The notes: generated by a model from the letters alone, not told the origin. 56,963 bases of DNA from Pirellulales bacterium (GCA_016936015.1 JAFGPV010000203.1:1-56963), one strand, 5' to 3'. Shown: positions 36,846 through 46,677, numbered from the stretch's first letter. A program made the numbers and translations.

Positions 36846-37766
36846 TTAATTCCTGATCCTTGATCCCTTCGCCCGGGGATGGGCCTTTTCGTAGGCGGCC
36901 CGGAGCGAGGCGGTGCTGACGTGGGTGTAGATTTGGGTGGTCACCAGGCTCTTGTGGCCGAGGAGTTCCTGGACGCTGCGGATGTCGGCGCCGCGGTCCA
37001 GCAGGTGGGTGGCGAAGCTGTGGCGGAGCGTGTGGGGCGAGGTGCGGGCGTCCAGCCCGGTTTGTTGGAGGTATTTTTCCAGCATGCGGCCGACGCTGCG
37101 AGTGGTCAGGCGGCGGCCGAACTTGTTGACAAACACCGGGGCGGCGGGACCGGGGGGGATCTTCGTGTTCAGCTTGCGGGTGCGGAGCCAGCGCCGCAGG
37201 GCCTTCAGGGCATAAGAGCCGATTGGCGAGAGGCGTTCGCGCCGGCCCTTGCCGCGGACGCGGAGGACCTCGGCCGAGAAGTCCAGGTCGCCGTCGTCCA
37301 GTCCCACCACCTCGCTGACCCGCAGGCCGGCCGAGTACATCGTCTCCAGGATCGCCCGATCGCGGAGCCCCATCGGCGCGTCGCCCGGCGGCGATTCCAA
37401 TAATTGGCCGACGGCCTCGGTGGAGAGGAAGTGCGGCAGAGGTCGGCTTTTCCGCGGATTGCGCAGGGGCTTGGCCGGATTGGCGTCGACCCAGCCTTCG
37501 CGCTGCCCAAAGCGGAAGAAGCTCCTTAGCGAGGCCAGCCGCCGGGCGGTCGTCGCCTTGGAGTAGCCCCTCGCGTGCAGGTCGGCGACGTATCCGCGCA
37601 ACTGCTGGACGCCGACGGCGCCTGGGTCCGGGAGGCGGCCGGAAGAGGATTCGGACAGATAGGAGACCAGGGCCGAGAGATCTTCGCGATAACTTTTCAG
37701 CGTCAGGGGCGAAGCGTTGCGTTCCACCTGAAGGTATTGCAGAAAACGCTCGATGGCCTCTTGCAT
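36846..37766 (-). CDS. XerC/XerD-like tyrosine recombinase
   Basis: 306 residues, the normal Xer length. SAM-like N-terminal domain ([20 protein letters not shown]). Catalytic residues: Arg in [15 protein letters not shown], Lys region in [14 protein letters not shown], His-x-x-Arg in [15 protein letters not shown], a second His in [16 protein letters not shown] with the nucleophilic Tyr. It is the chromosome-dimer-resolution type by length, or possibly an integrase of a small element. It is flanked by the same short tandem repeat on both sides. Confidence 0.9.
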   Translation of the reverse strand: MQEAIERFLQYLQVERNASPLTLKSYREDLSALVSYLSESSSGRLPDPGAVGVQQLRGYVADLHARGYSKATTARRLASLRSFFRFGQREGWVDANPAKPLRNPRKSRPLPHFLSTEAVGQLLESPPGDAPMGLRDRAILETMYSAGLRVSEVVGLDDGDLDFSAEVLRVRGKGRRERLSPIGSYALKALRRWLRTRKLNTKIPPGPAAPVFVNKFGRRLTTRSVGRMLEKYLQQTGLDARTSPHTLRHSFATHLLDRGADIRSVQELLGHKSLVTTQIYTHVSTASLRAAYEKAHPRAKGSRIRN

Positions 37767-37769
37767 GGG

Positions 37770-37862
37770 ATCTGAATTTCAAATTGCAAATTGCAAATTG
37801 CAAATTGCAAATTTAGGCATTTGTCATTCTTTCGTCATTCGAGCTTTGTCATTCGTCCTTTG
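37770..37862. repeat. Tandem 7-mer (AAATTGC) tract and ATGAC-type unit
   Basis: Five copies of CAAATTG units at 37775-37815 are followed by TTTGTCATTCTTTCGTCATT-like sequence (37818-37862), a one-armed form of the family at 2051-2180. Confidence 0.8.
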
Positions 37863-37878
37863 CGAAACCGCAAGCGGC

Positions 37879-38121
37879 TTATGATTCATCCGGTTCGGCA
37901 TTCATGGGGATTTCGAACCGCGTGGAGTAGGAATACTTCTGGGCCTCGTGGCGGATTTTTTGGCTGAGGACGGCGGCGTCGTACCAACTGAAGCTGAGTT
38001 CCGGATTCGAGGCGTAGCGCCCCAGGGTCCGCAGCGTTTCGGCGCGGCTCTCGTCGTCGTACAAAAATACGTACCGCTCCACTCCTTTGACCAGCGCTAA
38101 AACGTTAATGTCTCGGCTCAC
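37879..38121 (-). CDS. Conserved small planctomycete protein, unknown
   Basis: 80 residues, GTG start with AAGGAGAG eight bases upstream. Sequence VNALALVKG-like start (INVLALVKGVERYVFLYDDE), acidic C-terminus. No motif that suggests activity; small proteins of this type recur in Pirellulae as far as I recall. It is the last gene before the lipoprotein on the same strand (60-base spacer). Confidence 0.6.
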   Translation of the reverse strand: MSRDINVLALVKGVERYVFLYDDESRAETLRTLGRYASNPELSFSWYDAAVLSQKIRHEAQKYSYSTRFEIPMNAEPDES

Positions 38122-38181
38122 GAGGGCACTCTCCTTGTCATGGCAAAAAGGCGATTTTTCCCTTTCCCGCTCCTTAAACTG

Positions 38182-39243
38182 TTATCGGATGATGGGCCAC
38201 CGCCACGTCACTCGGGATTCTCCGGCCCCGCCCCGCGCGGAGAGCATTTCGGCGATGTGCATGTGGCAGCAGAAGCGGATAAAATCGTCGCTCCGTTGGA
38301 GGTAGCTTTGCCATCCCCCGGATCGGGCGTCGTCGCGGAAGTCGTAGTAACTGCTCAGCGCGGTGGTGAATTCCATGTCGTTGCCGTTGTAAGTCCTTAC
38401 GTGCTCCAACACTGGGGCGTTGGTGGGCACCAACGGCGGAGGCGTGGTCCGGGGGCCTGGCGGAACAAATCCTTTTGGGTCGGGCCAATCGGGCGGGAAG
38501 CCTGTTCCGTTTGGCGAAGTTGTTCCCAACGTCCCGGTTGCATCGATGGGAGCGATATATTGCATCGGTTGCACTCCGCCTTCGGATTCCGCGGTGCCGT
38601 TGAGAGCGACCGGCTGATTGGGCGCGTTCGGCGCCTTCGGCGTGGAATCCAGGCTTGCCGGACCGTTGGGACTGAGCGACTTGGGAGGCGACATGTCCGC
38701 CGTCGGCTTGGGTGTTTGTGTTTTCAGTTGGGCCTTGGCCAACGCCATCTCGGCCTCGAGGACCAGCGGTGCGGGAATCTCTTTTTCCGCTAAAGTTCCC
38801 CAAGGCAGACCATACCCCGGCGGGATGGGATGGTAGCCGGGATTGGCGGCATACCATAGGACTTCCAATGCCATTCGAGGGGGGTAATAGGAGGAATAGT
38901 CCGTGATGCTGCCGATTACGATTGCGTCGACATGAAGGGCCTGCGCAAGACGCCGGGCATCTTCCGGTCCTGTTAGTTGATTCCCCTGTTTTCTCATCTC
39001 CATTTCGACGATTCCCACGGGCACCACTTCAAAACCGGGAATCACCTGTAATTCATTAGCATACGCAAGCGCCACCTTACGGCCGTCCAGAGTCGGATCG
39101 TCGGAAAGGTTAATAAATGGGGCGATTGCGATTGTAGAAAGCTGCGGGAAGGGATTGTGGAACTGCGGCTGACGGTATGCCTTTGGAAAGAAGGCGCAAC
39201 CGCCCAGCGGCAAGAAAAGAAGTCCCAGCCAGTATCGCAACAT
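38182..39243 (-). CDS. Lipoprotein with an N-terminal CsgG/DUF799-like region
   Basis: 353 residues. The signal peptide MLRYWLGLLFLPLGGCAFFP has a lipobox ending in Cys, giving a lipid anchor. The first domain (about 25-140: STIAIAPFINLSDDPTLDGR, later ALHVDAIVIGSITDYSSYYP) looks like the nucleotide-free fold of outer-membrane-assembly lipoproteins such as CsgG. The middle is Pro-rich and low-complexity. A short conserved end (PVLEHVRTYNGNDMEFTTAL) follows. The start at 39243 is chosen for the lipobox; the frame extends upstream to 39357. Function unknown. Confidence 0.65.
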   Translation of the reverse strand: MLRYWLGLLFLPLGGCAFFPKAYRQPQFHNPFPQLSTIAIAPFINLSDDPTLDGRKVALAYANELQVIPGFEVVPVGIVEMEMRKQGNQLTGPEDARRLAQALHVDAIVIGSITDYSSYYPPRMALEVLWYAANPGYHPIPPGYGLPWGTLAEKEIPAPLVLEAEMALAKAQLKTQTPKPTADMSPPKSLSPNGPASLDSTPKAPNAPNQPVALNGTAESEGGVQPMQYIAPIDATGTLGTTSPNGTGFPPDWPDPKGFVPPGPRTTPPPLVPTNAPVLEHVRTYNGNDMEFTTALSSYYDFRDDARSGGWQSYLQRSDDFIRFCCHMHIAEMLSARGGAGESRVTWRWPIIR

Positions 39244-39544
39244 CCTGTTATGCATATACTTATGAAATGCGTTCCACTCGCAAATCACTGCCCGGTTCAT
39301 CGGAATTAATCCATGAAAAGCCGAAAATCGAGTCGGATGCGGCGAATTTATCGGCAAACTCGCTGTAGTTTCTCCAGTTTAAATTTCCAGAGGCTGCGAT
39401 TGTCCCGGAATTCGACTAAAATGATCTGAAATTAGAACTTATTGCCTGAATACGTTTTACGGTTTTCCAAGCATTACGAAGCCAGGGCCAAGGACGGCCC
39501 GGCTCGCTGGAAAGAGGTTTGCCATCATTCACGGATCAGCAGAA

Positions 39545-40711
39545 GTGCTTCCTCGTTATCCTACTCGTCCAGTTCGCGTTGGAACGCTCACAATCGGCAA
39601 CGGGCAGCCGATCGTGATCCAGAGCATGTGCGCGACGAAGACGAGCGACGTGGCGACAACGGTCCGGCAAATCGAACAGCTTACGGCGGCGGGGGCGGGC
39701 GTGGTGCGGTTGGCGGTCGATAACCGCCGGGAGGCCGAGGCCCTTCAAGAAATCCGCGCCCAAACCGGCGCTAATCTCTCCGTCGATTTGCAGGAAAACT
39801 ACCGGGTAGCGGCGGAGGTGGCGCCCTGGGTGGAAAAGATCCGCTACAACCCAGGCCATCTTTTTCATCACGAGCCTTCGCGGTCCTGGCGGGAGAAGGT
39901 GCGTTTTCTGGCCGACGTGGCCGGAGCGAACGACTGCGCTCTGCGGGTGGGCGTGAATTGCGGCTCGATTGACCCGGAAAAAAAAGACAAATTTCCCGCC
40001 GACGATCCCCTGACGCCGATGCTGGAAAGCGCGTGGGAGCATTGCGAGCTGCTCGACCGGCTCGGATTCACGCGGTACGTGGTTTCGCTGAAGGATTCCG
40101 ATCCGGATCGGGTGGTAGAGTTGAACCACCGTTTCGCCGCCCGGCGCCCCGACGTACCGCTGCACCTCGGCGTGACCGAGGCGGGAATGCCCCCGGAGGG
40201 GATCCTCAAGACGCGGCGGGCGTTCGAACCGCTGCTGCGGGAGGGCATCGGCGACACGCTTCGGGTCTCGCTGACGGTACCCGTAACGCGGAAGCACGAG
40301 GAGGTGGCGGCCGGATTGCAGATCGTCGCCGACGTGGCGGCCGGACGGTTCCTGGCCGATCGGCCGGAAGCGACCGCGACGGGAAAGAGGGGCCTGGAAA
40401 TCATCAGTTGTCCGAGTTGCTCGCGGGTGGAGAACGACCGGTTCTGCGAACTGGCGGAGCGGGTTCGCGAGGCGACCCGTTACGCGGCCGAGTATCCCGT
40501 GACGATCGCGGTGATGGGTTGCCGCGTTAACGGGCCGGGCGAGACCGATCGGGCGGACCTGGGCCTGTGGTGCGGAGCGGACTGCGTCCACCTGAAACGA
40601 GGGAGCCGGTTGTTGGGCGTCTATTCCTTCGAGCAGATTATTTCCCGACTCCGGCGGGAATTAGACGCCGTCATCCGGGAGTTTGTTGAGTCTGAAAAAA
40701 ATGTCAGGTAG
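39545..40711 (+). CDS. ispG: 4-hydroxy-3-methylbut-2-en-1-yl diphosphate synthase
   Basis: 388 residues, MEP isoprenoid pathway, a [4Fe-4S] enzyme making HMBPP. Signatures: [20 protein letters not shown] at the start, the TIM-barrel motifs SVDLQENY and VGVNCGSID, and the iron-sulfur Cys cluster [11 protein letters not shown] (about residue 290) with GCRVNGPGE and [13 protein letters not shown]. It starts at a GTG (39545); no ATG lies in front and there is no strong Shine-Dalgarno. The stop codon lies inside an inverted repeat (40709-40772). Confidence 0.93.
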   Translation: MLPRYPTRPVRVGTLTIGNGQPIVIQSMCATKTSDVATTVRQIEQLTAAGAGVVRLAVDNRREAEALQEIRAQTGANLSVDLQENYRVAAEVAPWVEKIRYNPGHLFHHEPSRSWREKVRFLADVAGANDCALRVGVNCGSIDPEKKDKFPADDPLTPMLESAWEHCELLDRLGFTRYVVSLKDSDPDRVVELNHRFAARRPDVPLHLGVTEAGMPPEGILKTRRAFEPLLREGIGDTLRVSLTVPVTRKHEEVAAGLQIVADVAAGRFLADRPEATATGKRGLEIISCPSCSRVENDRFCELAERVREATRYAAEYPVTIAVMGCRVNGPGETDRADLGLWCGADCVHLKRGSRLLGVYSFEQIISRLRRELDAVIREFVESEKNVR

Positions 40712-40772
40712 CCGGCGACAAACAGCCGCCGAGGAACAGGGGAAAATCCTCGCGGCTGTTAGTCGCCGGCTA
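40709..40772. terminator. Inverted repeat at the ispG 3' end (candidate terminator)
   Basis: The arms TAGCCGGCGAC-AAACAGCCGC... (40709-40735) and ...GCGGCTGTTAGTCGCCGGCTA (40747-40772) pair over about 26 bases with few mismatches, and TTTTC and TTTTTA follow soon after. It starts with the ispG stop codon. Confidence 0.65.
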
Positions 40773-40841
40773 TTTTCACTCTTTTTACGAAGTTCGTGTA
40801 CCGACCACCGTGAAATAATCATTTTTAAGGAGGCAATCAAG

Positions 40842-43412
40842 ATGAGGTATCGTCGATGGTTTGTGTTGTTGGTTTATGGGATCTTATTGACAGTACCTCC
40901 GGCATCGGCCCGGGCGGAAGGCCCACAGGCGGTACGGTGCGCCCCGGACGCTTCTTATGCGGAAAGGCTTGCCGCCCGGGAGGTCCGCCGCTACTTTTAT
41001 CTCCGCACCGGCCGGTTGCTTCCCATTACGACCGAAGCGAAGAGTCCTTCCTCCGGGGAGATGTTCGTCGTCGGCGCGAAACAGCGGGCCTGCGTGCTCT
41101 CGCTGCTGGCCGATGCGGATCCCGCGGTGAAAAAGGCCGTGGAGGGTTTACAGCCCGAGCAGTACCTGGTCAAGACGCTGGTCGTTGACGGCCGGCCGGC
41201 GGTGCTGGTCGCGGGGGGCGATCCGATCGGCGCGCTCTACGGGGCGTACCGGCTGGCCGAGGCGCTGGGGATGCGGTTTTACCTGCACGGCGACGTGGCG
41301 CCCGACGAGCGTTTGCCCGACGAGTTGCCGCAGGTCGATCTGCGGGGCAAACCGCTCTTTGCACTGCGGGGCATCCAGCCGTTCCACGATTTTCCAGAGG
41401 GGCCCGACTGGTGGAACACGGACGATTACAAGGCCTATCTGACTCAACTGCCGAAGATGGGGATGAACTTTTTCGGCCTGCACTGTTATCCCGAGAACAA
41501 CGTCGGTCCTGAGCCGCTGGTCTGGATCGACCCGGCCGACGAGATCGGGCGGGGCGCCCGGGTGAAGGCCAGTTATCCGGCGCGGCATTTCACCACGGAC
41601 AGTCAGCCGCCGGCCTGGGGCTACTCGCCGTTGCCTACGGCGTCCTTTTCTTTCGGCGCCGCCGATTTGTTCGACCGGGACGACTACGGCGCCGACTACA
41701 TGCGAGGAACGCATCCCTGGAAGGAAATGTCTCCGGAGCAGTGCAACGCGCTGTTTACGCGCGTGGGGTCCATGTTGAGCGATACGTTTCGTTATGCCAA
41801 ACGCTTGGGGATCAAGACCTGCATCGGGACGGAGACGCCGTTGACGATTCCCACTCCGGTAAAAAAGCGTTTAGAGGCGTTGGGGAAGAATCCCGCCGAT
41901 CCGGCCGTGGTGCAGGAAGTCTATGAAGGGATGTTCCGGCGGATCAAGCAGACGCATCCGTTGGATTACTACTGGTTCTGGACGCCGGAGAGCTGGACTT
42001 GGGAGAAGGTCGAGCAGAAGCAGATCGACGCGACGCTGGCCGATCTCCGCGCCGCGCTGGCCGCCGCCGAGAAGGTGAAGGCGCCGTTTACCCTGGCCAC
42101 CTGCGGCTGGGTGCTGGGGCCGCCGCAGTCGCCGGCATTGTTTGATGAATTTCTGCCGAAGGACATGCCCATGAGCTGCATCAACCGGACGGTGGGCAAC
42201 ACGCCGGTGGAACCGGGATTCGCCCGGGTGCACGGCCGGCCGAAATGGGCCATTCCCTGGATGGAAGACGATCCGGGGATGACGATGCCGCAGCTTTGGG
42301 CGGGGCGGATGCGCCGGGACGCGGCCGACGCGCTGGCCTACGGTTGTACCGGACTGATGGGCATCCATTGGCGGACGGAGATCATCGGGCCGAACGTTTC
42401 GGCATTGGCGAAGGCCGCTTGGGATCAGAGCTGGAATGTTCCCTCGGGAAAAGATAGCCAGAATTCACCGGCAAAAGAGAAACCGCGATTCCTGCCTGCC
42501 GGCGATTTCTACGCCGATTGGGCCGTAGCCAACTTCGGCCCTCATGCGGCCGTAGAGATTGCCGCGATTTTTTCGCGCCTGGACGGGCGATTGCCCCGGC
42601 CCGCCGATTGGGTGACCGGGCCGGGCAGCATCCGTCCCGACGACCGGCCGTGGGAGACGGTCATCAAAGACTACCTGTTCGTCGATGAATTGGAGGCGGC
42701 CGGCGACAAGGTGGAAGGGCCGGGCAACCGGCAGCGTTACGAGTATTGGCTGGACGTCATGCGGTTGTTGCGGTCGATTGCGCACGTCCGCTGCGATTGG
42801 GGCCTGTACCATGCGGCCATCGAGCAGGTCGAAGCGGAGAAGGATCCGGAAATTCAGAAAAAATTGGCCCGCGAATCGGCCTTGCCGCTGCGGATCGCAC
42901 TCGTCGGGACGTTTGCAGAAATGCACCGTCACTTGCTCAATTCGATCCATACGCCGGGCGAGATGGGCAACGTGGCCAACTGGCAGACACAGACCCTGCC
43001 CGTCGTCCTGACCAAGCCCGGGGAAGAGCTGGAGAAATTACTCGGTGGGCCGCTGCCTCCCGAGGCCCAGCCTTTGAAGACGTACACGGGCCGACCGCGG
43101 CTGTTTGTGCCGACGGTGCGCACGGTGTTGCAGGCCGGCGAACCGCTGAAGTTGACGGTCATCATTCTCGGCGGGGCGCCCCGGGACGCCGCCTTGTATT
43201 GGCGGCCCCTCGGAACGGGCGAGTTCACGAAGATCCCCCTGGCGCACGTCGCGCGGGCCGTTTACACGGTCACGCTGCCCCCGGAGGCGGTCCGCAACGA
43301 CTTGGAGTATTATCTTCGCGCCACGGTCGGCGATCAGCCGGTTTTTTATCCGGCCGCGGCCCCGGCGGCGTCCCAAACCGTCGTCGTCGTGGACGGCAGA
43401 CCGCCGAAATAA
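40842..43412 (+). CDS. Secreted glycoside-hydrolase-like protein (GH67/GH115-type N-terminus)
   Basis: 856 residues with signal peptide MRYRRWFVLLVYGILLTVPP. Residues about 30-160 resemble the GH67/GH20-type N-terminal beta-alpha-beta domain that holds the substrate (LAAREVRRYFYLRTGRL, GALYGAYRLAEALGMRFYLH). A TIM-barrel-like middle (KMGMNFFGLHCYPENN; HPLDYYWFWTPESWTWE) and a beta-rich end (RPRLFVPTVRTVLQAGEPLK) follow. AAGGAGG precedes the ATG. Substrate not deducible: glucuronides or other acidic sugars are a guess from the N-terminal domain. It has no transporter neighbours. Confidence 0.65.
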   Translation: MRYRRWFVLLVYGILLTVPPASARAEGPQAVRCAPDASYAERLAAREVRRYFYLRTGRLLPITTEAKSPSSGEMFVVGAKQRACVLSLLADADPAVKKAVEGLQPEQYLVKTLVVDGRPAVLVAGGDPIGALYGAYRLAEALGMRFYLHGDVAPDERLPDELPQVDLRGKPLFALRGIQPFHDFPEGPDWWNTDDYKAYLTQLPKMGMNFFGLHCYPENNVGPEPLVWIDPADEIGRGARVKASYPARHFTTDSQPPAWGYSPLPTASFSFGAADLFDRDDYGADYMRGTHPWKEMSPEQCNALFTRVGSMLSDTFRYAKRLGIKTCIGTETPLTIPTPVKKRLEALGKNPADPAVVQEVYEGMFRRIKQTHPLDYYWFWTPESWTWEKVEQKQIDATLADLRAALAAAEKVKAPFTLATCGWVLGPPQSPALFDEFLPKDMPMSCINRTVGNTPVEPGFARVHGRPKWAIPWMEDDPGMTMPQLWAGRMRRDAADALAYGCTGLMGIHWRTEIIGPNVSALAKAAWDQSWNVPSGKDSQNSPAKEKPRFLPAGDFYADWAVANFGPHAAVEIAAIFSRLDGRLPRPADWVTGPGSIRPDDRPWETVIKDYLFVDELEAAGDKVEGPGNRQRYEYWLDVMRLLRSIAHVRCDWGLYHAAIEQVEAEKDPEIQKKLARESALPLRIALVGTFAEMHRHLLNSIHTPGEMGNVANWQTQTLPVVLTKPGEELEKLLGGPLPPEAQPLKTYTGRPRLFVPTVRTVLQAGEPLKLTVIILGGAPRDAALYWRPLGTGEFTKIPLAHVARAVYTVTLPPEAVRNDLEYYLRATVGDQPVFYPAAAPAASQTVVVVDGRPPK

Positions 43413-43529
43413 CCGTTTTCCTCATTCTCGTTGAATAAATTCGTCAAGGTGAGCATGGCTCTCTTACTTGACAAGGAAAGGGCCAAAGATTCCAATGAAG
43501 AATTCTTTTCCTGAAATGCACAAATACTA

Positions 43530-44789
43530 ATGAACAGCCGACAACGTATTGCAGCCGCCTTAAACCACCAAGATCCTGATCACGTCCCGCTCGATCTCGG
43601 CGGCACGGCCGTTTCGGGGATGCACGTCGCCAGCGTATACAAGCTACGGCAGGCCCTGAAGCTCGATCCGCCCGGCACGCCGGTGAGGGTCGTCGAGCCG
43701 TATCAGATGCTCGGCGAAATTGCCCCGGACCTGCTGGATGCCCTGGACGTGGACGTGGTGAGTCTGGCTTCGCCGATCACCATGTTCGGATTCGAGAATA
43801 AGGATTGGAAGCCGTGGGCGCTGGCCGACGGCACGCCGGTGCTGGTGCCGGGGGGATTTAACACCGATCCGGAGCCGAACGGCGACATCTTGATGTATCC
43901 CGAGGGGGACAAGTCCGTGCCGCCCAGCGGCCGGATGCCCTGTGGGGGCTTTTACTTCGACTCGATCCCGCGGCAGGAACCGATCGACGAGGACCGCCTC
44001 AACCCGGAAGACAACGTCGAGGAGTTTACGCCCGTTTCCGACGGGCTGTTGCAGTATTACGCCGTCGAGGCGGAGCGGTTGTACCGGGAAACCGACCGGG
44101 CGATTGCGGCGAACTTCGGCGGAACGGCCTTCGGCGACATCGCGCTGGTCCCCGGTCCCTGGATGAAGCGTCCCCGCGGCATCCGTGGCGTGGCCGAGTG
44201 GTATATGACCACCGCCGCCCGGCCCGATTACGTGAAGTTCGTTTTCGAGCGACAGTGCCAGGTCGGTCTGGATAATCTGGTGAAGATTTACGACGCGGTG
44301 GGCGACCGGGTTTCGGTGGTGTTTGTCACCGGGACCGACTTCGGCGCGCAGCACGGCCCCTTTATCAGCCTGGCGAGCTATCGCAGTCTCTTCAAGCCCT
44401 ATCACCGCCGCGTGAACGACTGGATCCACCAGCACACGCCGTGGAAGACGTTCATCCACACCTGCGGCTCGGTGATCTCCTTTTTGCCGGACATGATCGA
44501 GGCCGGCTTCGACGTTCTCAATCCGGTGCAGTGCTCCGCCGCGGGGATGGATCCGCAGAAGCTCAAGGACGAGTTTGGCGATCGGCTGACGTTCTGGGGC
44601 GGCGGCGTCGATACGCAAAAGACGCTCCCCTTCGGCACGCCGGAGGACGTCCGGAAGGAAGTTCGTGGGCGCATCGAAATCTTCAACCGCGGCGGCGGAT
44701 TCGTCTTCAACACGATCCACAACCTGCAGGCCAATATTCCCGTGGAGAATCTCCTGGCGCTCTACGGGACCGTCCGCGAAGCGCGATGA
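43530..44789 (+). CDS. Uroporphyrinogen decarboxylase (UroD/MtaA) family protein
   Basis: 419 residues: MNSRQRIAAALNHQDPDHVPLDLGGTAVSGM is the usual opening of the UroD-like methyltransferases. VFVTGTDFGAQHGPFISLAS and TFIHTCGSVISFLPDMIEAG (the HxCG zinc-site motif of MtaA/CmuA) follow. Such proteins transfer methyl groups between corrinoid proteins and thiols or folates; true HemE is excluded by length and motifs. A RACo-type activator lies 23 kb away, and the corrinoid protein is not in the window. No clear ribosome binding site in front of the ATG. Confidence 0.85.
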   Translation: MNSRQRIAAALNHQDPDHVPLDLGGTAVSGMHVASVYKLRQALKLDPPGTPVRVVEPYQMLGEIAPDLLDALDVDVVSLASPITMFGFENKDWKPWALADGTPVLVPGGFNTDPEPNGDILMYPEGDKSVPPSGRMPCGGFYFDSIPRQEPIDEDRLNPEDNVEEFTPVSDGLLQYYAVEAERLYRETDRAIAANFGGTAFGDIALVPGPWMKRPRGIRGVAEWYMTTAARPDYVKFVFERQCQVGLDNLVKIYDAVGDRVSVVFVTGTDFGAQHGPFISLASYRSLFKPYHRRVNDWIHQHTPWKTFIHTCGSVISFLPDMIEAGFDVLNPVQCSAAGMDPQKLKDEFGDRLTFWGGGVDTQKTLPFGTPEDVRKEVRGRIEIFNRGGGFVFNTIHNLQANIPVENLLALYGTVREAR

Positions 44790-44794
44790 AATGG

Positions 44795-44892
44795 CGAAGC
44801 GGCGTCTCGCCGCTTCCTGCGTGAAGGAACCAACCGAGTTTTGTTCTTGGATGCGGCAAGATGCCGCATCTACTTCGGCCGGAAGCGGCGAA
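44795..44892. repeat. GCCGCTT-type palindromes
   Basis: GCGAAGCGGCGTCTCGCCGC (about 44795-44817) and GATGCGGCAAGATGCCGCAT (about 44852-44871) are small hairpins related to 18885-18905. They separate the UroD-family gene from the convergent Pro/Tyr-repeat gene. Confidence 0.65.
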
Positions 44893-44893
44893 T

Positions 44894-45565
44894 CTATTCG
44901 GCAGGCTTGATATACGGCGGAGGAACTTCGCGGGGCTTGAGGTACTCTTGGGGCTTGTACACCGGGGCCTGGTATTCGGGACGATTGTAGAAAATCGTGC
45001 TCATCTCGTAAGTCGGCTTGTGATCGTAGGCCGGGGCGATGTAGGGCCGGATAATATAGCCCGGTTTCAAGTAAACCGGGGCGTTGTACGTCGGCGCCAG
45101 GATGCCCGGCGCCTGTGCGTACTTGATGTCGTAGTGGGGCTTGTTGTCGCTGGGGAGAACGTAAAGCGGCACGTGGTAGGCCGGTCTCCGCACCGCGTCG
45201 AGGCCGAAGTGCGGCGCATCGTAATCTGGCGGGGTGTAATCGGGCCGGTCGTACACCGGCCGGTTCTCGATCATCGGCCGCCACGACGGCTTGGAAGTTT
45301 CGTCCATCAGCGGGTCCAGCCGCCTGGGAAAACCGAAGAAACTCTCGGCGTGCAGCCGGGGATCATCGACGGGATACGTCTGCCGCGCGTCCCGAGCCGT
45401 CGGCGCGGCGGACGCCTCTGCCGCGGCGGGTCTTGACGTGACGGCGGAGTACGACTCCCAGATTGATCCCCAAACCGCCCCGCCGTTCGGGAGGATTTCG
45501 TCGCCCGCGATGAAAACAAGAATGAAAAAACCGAGACGCACGCTTCGGAGACAAGCACGGACCAT
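44894..45565 (-). CDS. Secreted Pro/Tyr-repeat protein
   Basis: 223 residues. An N-terminal export signal (VRACLRSVRLGFFILVFIAG) is followed by an Ala-rich linker. From about residue 90 on, most of the chain is a degenerate repeat of the form xxPxY (for example NRPVYDRPDYTPPDYDAP; APTYNAPVYLKPGYIIRPY; NRPEYQAPVYKPQEYLKP). Tyr and Pro recur about every five residues over 130 residues, with almost no hydrophobic core, so an extended, cross-linkable or polymer-binding structure is likely. No enzyme motif. The start at 45565 is used because GAGGGGG lies nine bases before it. Confidence 0.7.
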   Translation of the reverse strand: MVRACLRSVRLGFFILVFIAGDEILPNGGAVWGSIWESYSAVTSRPAAAEASAAPTARDARQTYPVDDPRLHAESFFGFPRRLDPLMDETSKPSWRPMIENRPVYDRPDYTPPDYDAPHFGLDAVRRPAYHVPLYVLPSDNKPHYDIKYAQAPGILAPTYNAPVYLKPGYIIRPYIAPAYDHKPTYEMSTIFYNRPEYQAPVYKPQEYLKPREVPPPYIKPAE

Positions 45566-45676
45566 GATCATTTTCCCCCTCATAGAAATATAGCTTATTC
45601 CCGTCCCGGCTCGCCGGGCGGCATGCGGCTCTTCGGCCTTCGATTGGGGAGTAAAATGTTCAGATTTCCTCATCTA

Positions 45677-45753
45677 ACGCCCCGCAACGGCGGTCGCGGG
45701 GGGAAAAATGCGGCATTCTTTCATCTCCGTGACCGCCGTCGCGGGGCGTTGAG
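45677..45753. repeat. Family B palindromes, inverted pair
   Basis: Two hairpins, AACGCCCCGCAACGGCGG... and ...GACCGCCGTCGCGGGGCGTT, in inverted orientation, between the Pro/Tyr-repeat and agmatinase genes. Both contain the CGCGGGG/CCCCGCG stem. Confidence 0.8.
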
Positions 45754-45774
45754 GTCGGATTCAGAATCTGCGAT

Positions 45775-46677
45775 TCACGAGCCGGCGGCGGCGCCTTGTT
45801 TTTGCCCGCAGTGCCGGAAAGCAAGGATTTTTTGGACTAGGCGGGCAGCCGTCAGGTCGCAGCCGGGTGGATGCGGCGAGGGGACGAATTCCACCACGTC
45901 GGCGCCGAGCCACTCGACCTTCGGGCTGCAGGCCAGTGCGCGGAGAATTTCCATGGTTTGCGGCCAGGTCAGTCCGTTCGGCTGGGGCGTGCCCGTACTG
46001 GGAATAATCGACGGATCCAAAGCGTCGACGTCGAGCGTGAGAAACACCGGCCCCTCCAAGTTTCGGAGCTGCTCGATCAATTCTTCCCAGCGGCGGGCAA
46101 GTTGATGGGCGAAGAAGGTCGTTATCCGCGGGCCGCTCTGCACTAATCGGTGCTCCGAGGCACTTAAGCTGCGGATGCCGATCTGGAGCAGCCGGCATCC
46201 CTTCTCCCATAGGCGGCGCAGCACCGTTCCGTGGGACCAATACTTCCCCTCGAGTTCGTCGATCAGGTCGGCGTGGGCGTCGAGGTGAACGATCGTCAGT
46301 TCGGAGAGCCGGTCGGTAAGCCCCAGGACCGTGCCGTAGGTCACTAAATGTTCCCCACCCAATCCGACGATGAATTTCCCCCGTCGGGACCGGAGGACGT
46401 TTTCGATTGCGGCAAAGTAGTCGGGCGGAGGCGTCCCGGGGGTCGATTCCACCGGCGGGAGCGTGCAGAGCTGCGGCTGCGTTTCGAAATCGACGAGGGT
46501 CTCTTCTTCAAAGAGTTCCAATTTCAGGCTGGCCGCCAGGATGGCGGCGGGACCTCCCCGGGTCCCCTGGCCATAGGTAACCGTTTCTTCGAACGGGAGC
46601 GGCAAGAGAATCGCGTCGGCGGAATCTTCACTGACGGAGGAGATTCCGAGAAATTGTGGAAACGATGGTTGCATCAT
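45775..46677 (-). CDS. speB: Agmatinase/ureohydrolase
   Basis: 300 residues. Metal-binding motifs of the arginase/agmatinase family: FIVGLGGEHLVTYGTVLG, LTIVHLDAHADLID (DAHxD) and VFLTLDVDALDPSIIPSTGT (DxDxxDP). The near-complete ligand set supports hydrolysis of agmatine to putrescine and urea; guanidinobutyrase or another ureohydrolase remains possible. It starts at one of two adjacent ATGs. Its C-terminus abuts the family B palindrome pair. Confidence 0.85.
   Translation of the reverse strand: MMQPSFPQFLGISSVSEDSADAILLPLPFEETVTYGQGTRGGPAAILAASLKLELFEEETLVDFETQPQLCTLPPVESTPGTPPPDYFAAIENVLRSRRGKFIVGLGGEHLVTYGTVLGLTDRLSELTIVHLDAHADLIDELEGKYWSHGTVLRRLWEKGCRLLQIGIRSLSASEHRLVQSGPRITTFFAHQLARRWEELIEQLRNLEGPVFLTLDVDALDPSIIPSTGTPQPNGLTWPQTMEILRALACSPKVEWLGADVVEFVPSPHPPGCDLTAARLVQKILAFRHCGQKQGAAAGS

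Noticed and set aside
43644-45284. 546-codon minus-strand frame opposite the UroD-family gene
   Set aside because: Shadow of a GC-rich gene; no domain and low-information composition.
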